NCBI GenBank assembly: GCA_019638395.1
Contig: JAHBTX010000005.1
Span: forward strand, 248,001 to 312,000
Origin: Cyclobacteriaceae bacterium
GTDB lineage: Bacteria; Bacteroidota; Bacteroidia; Cytophagales; Cyclobacteriaceae
Direction of reading: 5' to 3'
DNA: 64,000 nucleotides
The notes under the pieces were generated by a model. It was not told where the DNA came from. It did not search any database and saw only the letters and a list, made by a program, of their open reading frames with translations. This document shows positions 59,106 to 64,000 of this stretch, piece by piece. Every line of letters starts with the position of its first letter. The stretch's first letter is position 1. The translations under genes were made by a program, and so were the position numbers.

Positions 59106-61334
59106 ATGACCCATTTTTTACTGTTCTTAAGAATCGCGGCAAAGAACCGTGAGGTTTATTTCTTAAAGACTATCACCCTCGCCATAGCTTTTGCCAGCGC
59201 AACCCTTATCGTGTTATTCTCCCTGCACGAGTTTAGTTATGATCAATCGCATACCCAATCAAAATCAATCTTCAGAATACTTGAACGTAATCAGCACGAA
59301 GCATTTGACGGCAACCGGTTATCGGCAAAAATTCCAAATGCGGTTTACACTCAACTTTCAACCTTAGCCAAAGATTCTATTACGCTTTCGCGGATAAAAA
59401 TTATGCAAGGCATTAGCATGTCTGCAAACGGTAAACTTTATCACGAACGCAAGGTGCATGCAGTTGATGTTGCGCTACTTTCCATTTTCGATTTCAAATC
59501 GGTTAATGGTTCGGTTGATTCGTTTAAGGAAGGCATGTTGGTTTCAGAACAATTCTCGCAAGAGATTTTTGGCACCATAGAAAGTACAGGCAGAGCAATC
59601 AAACTTTATACTTTCAAAGACACGTTAACTTATACTATTATCGGTGTGTTCCAGAATTTTCCAACCAACACGCATGAAGATTTCAACATTCTTATTCCTT
59701 ATCAGCAAAATGCGATTGAGAACTTAAAATTTAGTGCCGCTGCCAGTGGCGTGTATGGTAAAGTTAATCACGGTACAACTACAGACTATGCACATCATTT
59801 GAAAAACATTTCAAGGGAACACCTTACTTATTCTTTGCAGCCGCTTTCTGAAATCTATTTTGGGCCGCGGGTAATGGGCGAAGAAGCCCGCCATGGCGAT
59901 GCATATAGTATCTTAATTTTAATCAGCATTGTTGCGTTAATCTTGTTTCTGGCCCTAGCCAGTTTTGTTAACCTTACCACACTTACCCTGCCCCATCGTG
60001 CCAAGGAGCTTGCTGTTAAAAAACTGGCCGGTGCTAATCACAAGCCGTTGCTGGCCATGTTTGCATCCGAGTCCTTCAGCTTGGTTGGCTTTGCGTTTGT
60101 GTTGGGATTGCTTGTACTAATTGGTCTTAATTCTTTTATACAGCCAGTGCTGGCTGTAAACATTCTCGATTTACTTTTACATAATTACATTGCATTTGCG
60201 GCCATTACATTTTTTATACTAACTATTGCCGGAGCTGCTCCGCTTCTGCTGGCTTACCGATTTACACGAGCAACACCAACCCGTTTACTCAGCACCGATA
60301 CTATCACTTTTCCACGCTTCAAAAGAGTAATCACATTTTTGCAATTAGGCATCAGCATTTTCTTAATTGTAGCCTCTTTGGTTATTGGCAGGCAGGTAAA
60401 TTATTCGCTTGTTAAAGAGCCAGGTCGCAATCATTATCAGGTGGTGTATATGCCTTATCCGGCAGGCCTGACCAACGTGGCACAACTGCGGGCCGACTGG
60501 AAAAAAAATAATCCCAACATTGTGGATGTAATTGCCACTTCTCAACTACCCCATCAGGTACAAAGCAAAGAACTTAACTCTGATTTTTATTTTATAGCCG
60601 TTGAGCGCGGCTATCGCGATTTCTTTAACCTGCAATTGGATAGCGGCCGATGGTTTCAGCCCAACGATGAGAATCCGTTAACGGTAATAAATAAAACCGG
60701 AATTAATCTTGCTGATACTGACAACATTATTGGTGTGGTAGAAAATATGGACGAACAATTTAATCGCCCGCAAAAGCCATTGAAGTATCAACTTGAATCT
60801 CATACCCGGTATCAGTATTTGTGTGTGCGCATTCTGGAAGTTAACATTCGCACAACGCTGCATGTGCTGGCTCATGCCTTTAATAATCGTTTTCCTGCAA
60901 AGGTTTCGTTTGTAAACAAACACTTCGAAGACTGGCTGCATTACCAAGATCGGCTAAACACGTTGTCTAAATTACTGGTTGTGGTTTCTGGTATTCTCTC
61001 TTGCTTTGCCATTTACGGTTTAAGCATTAGTCTGGTTCGCGATAAGCTAAAGCAGATTGCCGTGCACAAACTTTATGGAGCCGGTACGCTACGCATTACC
61101 CGGTTGCTTGCGCGTGAGTTCGTACAACAAATGGGTATTGCCATTCTGGTGTTTACTCCTGTTACTTTCATTTTTCTGAAAGAGTTTTTGCGGAGTTTTG
61201 TGTATACCACTCCGTTTCTGTGGACTGACCCTGCTTATCCATTAGCATATTGCGTTGGAGTTATAATCATGCTATGCGCCATTCAGGCGTTAAGCCTCAA
61301 TCGCACCAACCTTACCAGCGTACTTAAAGGATAA
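59106..61334 (+). CDS. P10: FtsX-family ABC permease without prefix domain
   Basis: 742 residues from the ATG at 59106, which begins MTHFLLFLRIAAKNREVYFLK, the usual N-terminal amphipathic start of this family. An upstream ATG at 59076 adds ten unsupported residues. It has the helix-periplasmic-FtsX plan repeated once but with shorter periplasmic domains. Coupling motifs are degenerate: KELAVKKLAGA (about 300) and KQIAVHKLYGAG (about 649). It lacks the prefix and the SLRSE tail of P1-P9 and is not preceded by a PadR gene. It serves as an unprefixed comparison for the array. Its stop directly abuts the stop of the convergent desaturase gene. Confidence 0.85.
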   Translation: MTHFLLFLRIAAKNREVYFLKTITLAIAFASATLIVLFSLHEFSYDQSHTQSKSIFRILERNQHEAFDGNRLSAKIPNAVYTQLSTLAKDSITLSRIKIMQGISMSANGKLYHERKVHAVDVALLSIFDFKSVNGSVDSFKEGMLVSEQFSQEIFGTIESTGRAIKLYTFKDTLTYTIIGVFQNFPTNTHEDFNILIPYQQNAIENLKFSAAASGVYGKVNHGTTTDYAHHLKNISREHLTYSLQPLSEIYFGPRVMGEEARHGDAYSILILISIVALILFLALASFVNLTTLTLPHRAKELAVKKLAGANHKPLLAMFASESFSLVGFAFVLGLLVLIGLNSFIQPVLAVNILDLLLHNYIAFAAITFFILTIAGAAPLLLAYRFTRATPTRLLSTDTITFPRFKRVITFLQLGISIFLIVASLVIGRQVNYSLVKEPGRNHYQVVYMPYPAGLTNVAQLRADWKKNNPNIVDVIATSQLPHQVQSKELNSDFYFIAVERGYRDFFNLQLDSGRWFQPNDENPLTVINKTGINLADTDNIIGVVENMDEQFNRPQKPLKYQLESHTRYQYLCVRILEVNIRTTLHVLAHAFNNRFPAKVSFVNKHFEDWLHYQDRLNTLSKLLVVVSGILSCFAIYGLSISLVRDKLKQIAVHKLYGAGTLRITRLLAREFVQQMGIAILVFTPVTFIFLKEFLRSFVYTTPFLWTDPAYPLAYCVGVIIMLCAIQALSLNRTNLTSVLKG

Positions 61335-62321
61335 CTATTCTGTTGAAACCTGATCCGTTTCCTGCTTTGCCTTCTCGGTTTTGGAAACCGGTGGCCGCAT
61401 AGCCTGCGCTTCGTACTGCTTACGCAATTCAACAGCTTCTCTCTTGTTTTTTGAATGCAGTACGTGTTTCGGTACTTCTTTCAAATCCCAGATTAAACCA
61501 ACTGCTGCAAGGCCACGAAGTATATAATAGGTAATGTCAATTTCCCACCAGAAAAATCCCTGGCGCGAAGCCACTTCATAATAATGGTGATTGTTGTGCC
61601 AGCCTTCGCCCATCGTAATAATGGCCAACCACAAACTGTTGCGCGATTCATCGTTCGATTCGTAGCGCTGCGTGCCTACCTTATGCATAATTGAATTGAT
61701 CGAAAACGTAGCGTGGTACAAAACAATCGTACTTAGAAAGAATCCAATAAACAATGTGCTTAAGCCAGCTGTGCTGAAGATGGCCATAACGCTGCCACCA
61801 TTTACCCAACCACCAATGGCAGTTACCAGAACAGCTAATATAGTTGGCGGCACGAGGTAGTGTTTATTCAACCAAACCAGTTCCGGATACTTGGCATAAT
61901 CACCAATCACCTTATAATCGGTTTCTTTAAAATCGGGGCCTACAATCCACCCAATGTGCGAATACCAGAAACCATAAATTTTCATGGAGTGCGGATCGGC
62001 TGGTGTATCGCTGTGGCGGTGATGATGGCGGTGATGCGCGGCCCACCACAAGGCACCTTTCTGTGCAGTGGTTTGCGACATAAATGCAATTACAAATTGA
62101 AACCAACGCGAAGTGCTGTATGAACGATGAGCAAAGTAACGATGATAACCACCCGTTACCCAAAACATTCGAAACACGTAAAGGAAAATGCAAACCATCC
62201 AATCAAAGAAGGTTGCACCGGTCCACAATGCGCCTAATGGCATTAAGTGAATTAATGCAAAGGCAATCTCTTGTTTTAGTACCGGCTTTCGTCTAACCTC
62301 GGGAACAACTGCTTGTGCCAT
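61335..62321 (-). CDS. acyl-CoA/fatty-acid desaturase (membrane di-iron, delta-9 type)
   Basis: 328 residues from the ATG at 62321; the frame extends further but that part overlaps the promoter. The three His boxes of the stearoyl-CoA desaturase class are present: HRYFAH, HRHHHRHSD and HNNHH. Four to five hydrophobic segments surround them. It introduces a cis double bond into saturated acyl chains and adjusts membrane fluidity. The C-terminus is polar and highly charged. A TAnnTTTG box lies upstream. No electron-transfer partner is adjacent. Confidence 0.94.
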   Translation of the reverse strand: MAQAVVPEVRRKPVLKQEIAFALIHLMPLGALWTGATFFDWMVCIFLYVFRMFWVTGGYHRYFAHRSYSTSRWFQFVIAFMSQTTAQKGALWWAAHHRHHHRHSDTPADPHSMKIYGFWYSHIGWIVGPDFKETDYKVIGDYAKYPELVWLNKHYLVPPTILAVLVTAIGGWVNGGSVMAIFSTAGLSTLFIGFFLSTIVLYHATFSINSIMHKVGTQRYESNDESRNSLWLAIITMGEGWHNNHHYYEVASRQGFFWWEIDITYYILRGLAAVGLIWDLKEVPKHVLHSKNKREAVELRKQYEAQAMRPPVSKTEKAKQETDQVSTE

Positions 62322-62349
62322 GGTATTTCTTAAGTGTAAAAGTGAGCTG

Positions 62350-62357
62350 CAAAGATA
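62350..62357 (-). promoter_or_regulatory. -7 box (TAnnTTTG) before the desaturase
   Basis: TATCTTTG on the minus strand, 28 nt upstream of the ATG at 62321. It argues for 62321 rather than an upstream start, since it lies inside the longer open frame. Confidence 0.45.
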
Positions 62358-62459
62358 ACGCGAATTGCAGGGAATAATTCCATTTGGTTTACACAATCGG
62401 CAAAATGTTTACCGAACGAACGTTAAAAACATGATTTAAAGCAGAAATGAAAAACAAAA

Positions 62460-63449
62460 TCAATCTACCGCATAGCGAATTCCCGCCTTGGCCCGAATGA
62501 CATCTAACGTTTGCATTAACAGCAATGTAAACTCATGCGTAAGTATAGAGCTTGCTGTCAGATTGTTTTGCAAACATTCATTTACATGACGAATCTCATA
62601 TTCGTAACCGTTGCCTTTTGCTTGTTCAGTTGCAATCAGTTGGCGTGTATCTACTGCCCCGCTATAATATTCAAGTTGTGTAGTTGGCCCATGCATGCGA
62701 TGCGTAAATCTAATGCGACCTTCCGTTCCGCCAATATCGCCACCCGATGCCAGATTGGAAGCAAGTGTGCAGAATAAGTTAGCGATTGCTCCATGCTTAT
62801 ATTGAAACCGAACAACACATTGTTCATCAATACCGGTAGGTGCGGATGTCATAACCGCATCGATCACATCGGGCTTACCCAATAAATCAAGGGCCATAAA
62901 AACCGGATATACTCCAATATCCAACAATGCACCACCACCCAAAGCGGGATCGAATAACCGGGGCGCCACGGGTTCAACAGGTTTAAAACCAAACTCGCCA
63001 TAGAAGTATTTTATCTCTCCTACCTTGCCATCGGCAATAAGTTGTTTTGCTTTTTCATAGTGCGGCAGAAAGCGTGTCCAGAATGCTTCCATTAGAAATG
63101 TTTGCTGCGCTTTCGCGAGATGAATCATTTCGCTGGCTTGCTTGTAATTAATTGCAAAAGCTTTTTCGCAAAGCACCGCCTTTTTATGCTGCAGGCATAA
63201 CAGCACGTGTTCGTGATGCATGGCGTGCGGTGTAGCCACATAAATAACGTCTACTTCCGGATTGTTTACCAAAGCCTGATAACTACCATGAACGTGTTTT
63301 GCCGGAAATTCTTTTGCAAATGCCTGAGCGGTTGCCAGCTCACGCGCACCTACAGCAATTAACTCTGCATCGTTAACCCATTTTAAATCAGAAGCAAACT
63401 TGCGGGCTATACGCCCAGAACCTAAAATTCCCCAGCGGATTTTTTTCAT
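62460..63449 (-). CDS. Gfo/Idh/MocA-family oxidoreductase
   Basis: 329-residue NAD(P)-dependent oxidoreductase. The N-terminal Rossmann fold has GILGSGRIARKFA and VIYVATPHAMHHEHV. The EKP catalytic motif of the family reads CEKAFAIN here, with Ala for Pro. The C-terminal GFO/IDH/MocA domain has GGGALLDIGVYPVFMALDLLG, a pattern typical of the dimeric dihydrodiol dehydrogenase-like branch. The substrate is probably a sugar or cyclic diol but cannot be determined. It stands alone between the desaturase and the truncated YdeI-like gene. Confidence 0.92.
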   Translation of the reverse strand: MKKIRWGILGSGRIARKFASDLKWVNDAELIAVGARELATAQAFAKEFPAKHVHGSYQALVNNPEVDVIYVATPHAMHHEHVLLCLQHKKAVLCEKAFAINYKQASEMIHLAKAQQTFLMEAFWTRFLPHYEKAKQLIADGKVGEIKYFYGEFGFKPVEPVAPRLFDPALGGGALLDIGVYPVFMALDLLGKPDVIDAVMTSAPTGIDEQCVVRFQYKHGAIANLFCTLASNLASGGDIGGTEGRIRFTHRMHGPTTQLEYYSGAVDTRQLIATEQAKGNGYEYEIRHVNECLQNNLTASSILTHEFTLLLMQTLDVIRAKAGIRYAVD

Positions 63450-63606
63450 AGCATAAAGGTGCTGATTTTAATCAGATCTTTATTTACAGAATTTTATGGA
63501 TAATTAGCAAAAAAAATTAGCCTAAAATCAGAAAGATTCTTGAAAGCAAGATATTAAAAAGTCAGGTCAAGGAAATGACCCGATTACCCGTGAGTGTAAA
63601 TGCGTA

Positions 63607-64000
63607 TTATTTTTTCAAGATTAACCGCGCAGAGGTTACACCTTCTTTTAAACGATTGGCAATTAGTAATGCACGTTCAATTTTTTTATCTATTGATTTA
63701 GGCTGCCCGGCAAGGTACATCAAACTTCGCTTGCTTCCAGGTGTAAGTGTCTGAAAGACTTTATTGGCAAGCGGATCAGTCGCCAGAACTTCTTTTAGCT
63801 CTGGGGGCATTTTAAATTGATGGACGCTGGTGTCTTTGGAAAAGATTGCCTTTTTGATATCAACTCCTGCAGCAAGAATTTTTTTCTGATTTTCTTTTCC
63901 AATGTAGACAAAGTGCCCTATGTCTTTGCTGTATTGCAAGGCGCAATGGAGCGTAATCGTTCCAATTTTACAGGTTATTCTTTTTTCGTTATTAAATTTT
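63607..64000 (-). CDS. YdeI/OmpD-associated (DUF1905-like) protein, 5' end outside the window
   Basis: The minus-strand frame has no stop up to the right edge, so the gene continues beyond it. At least 131 codons are visible, stop at 63607. The visible part has the DUF1905-like strand pattern ITLHCALQYSKDIGHFVYIGKEN, then MPPELKEVLATDPLANKVFQTLTPGSKRSLMYLAGQPKS, the helical YdeI/OmpD-associated module (PF13376), with KIERALLIANRLKEG near the end. A TTG at 63939 is not the true start, since family-like sequence continues upstream of it. Function of the family is poorly known. Confidence 0.8.
   Translation of the reverse strand, partial: KFNNEKRITCKIGTITLHCALQYSKDIGHFVYIGKENQKKILAAGVDIKKAIFSKDTSVHQFKMPPELKEVLATDPLANKVFQTLTPGSKRSLMYLAGQPKSIDKKIERALLIANRLKEGVTSARLILKK

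Noticed and set aside
61330-61340. Directly abutting stop codons of P10 and the desaturase as a sign of a missing terminator or gene fusion
   Set aside because: Tight convergent gene ends are common throughout this window (e.g. 4216/4219), so nothing special is implied.

Overview
The window looks like chromosomal DNA of a Bacteroidota species, most likely of the Cytophagales type. Several genes have TAnnTTTG promoter boxes of the Bacteroidetes kind just before the start codon, and Shine-Dalgarno sequences are scarce. The gene families are typical of the phylum: LytTR two-component systems, DUF5916, DUF1684, a KdpD split over two genes, and FtsX permeases with a 'permease prefix domain 2'. Base composition is moderately AT-rich and even, and neither IS elements nor CRISPR arrays are visible.

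Layout. Bases 1-8.4 kb are housekeeping and small systems: hemW, a TerB-like small protein, a LytS/LytTR two-component pair, a HEPN/nucleotidyltransferase pair, uvrA, a Uma2-type nuclease and a DoxX-like membrane protein. Bases 8.4-11.9 kb are a minus-strand operon of a Cys-rich secreted protein, an aldo/keto reductase and a secreted WD40-caspase. Bases 12-19.1 kb are a DNA-processing block: a RecB-like nuclease/helicase facing a type IIG restriction-modification gene that is split by an in-frame UGA at a CUU-UGA-U junction resembling the prfB frameshift site. Two tRNA genes (Leu-TAA, Gly-GCC), each with its own terminator, follow.

Bases 19.7-29.8 kb are a complete high-affinity potassium uptake locus. 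It contains an NtrC-type regulator, an unnamed 27-residue membrane peptide, kdpF, kdpA, kdpB, kdpC, a beta-barrel porin, the KdpD sensor half and a separate histidine kinase. A pair of 15-bp direct repeats 21 bp apart lies between the regulator and the structural genes.

The most striking part is 30.9-56.2 kb. It holds three consecutive cassettes, each led by a PadR-family regulator and followed by large ABC-type permeases in the same orientation (P1-P4, then P5-P7, then P8-P9). Eight are full-length two-FtsX permeases of about 870-890 residues. The ninth (P6) carries the same N-terminal prefix domain joined to an unrelated four-helix membrane module. In every one an internal Met at residue 71-79 marks the junction and looks like the former start codon of an unprefixed protein. 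Prefix type follows the cassette, while the permease body does not. No partner ATPase is encoded in the window. Seven of the intergenic gaps or gene ends carry arrays of 7-nt repeats, usually followed by an inverted copy.

Bases 56.2-64 kb return to ordinary genes: a DUF5916 outer-membrane protein, a shorter FtsX permease without prefix, a fatty-acid desaturase, a Gfo/Idh/MocA oxidoreductase and a truncated YdeI-type protein that runs off the right edge.
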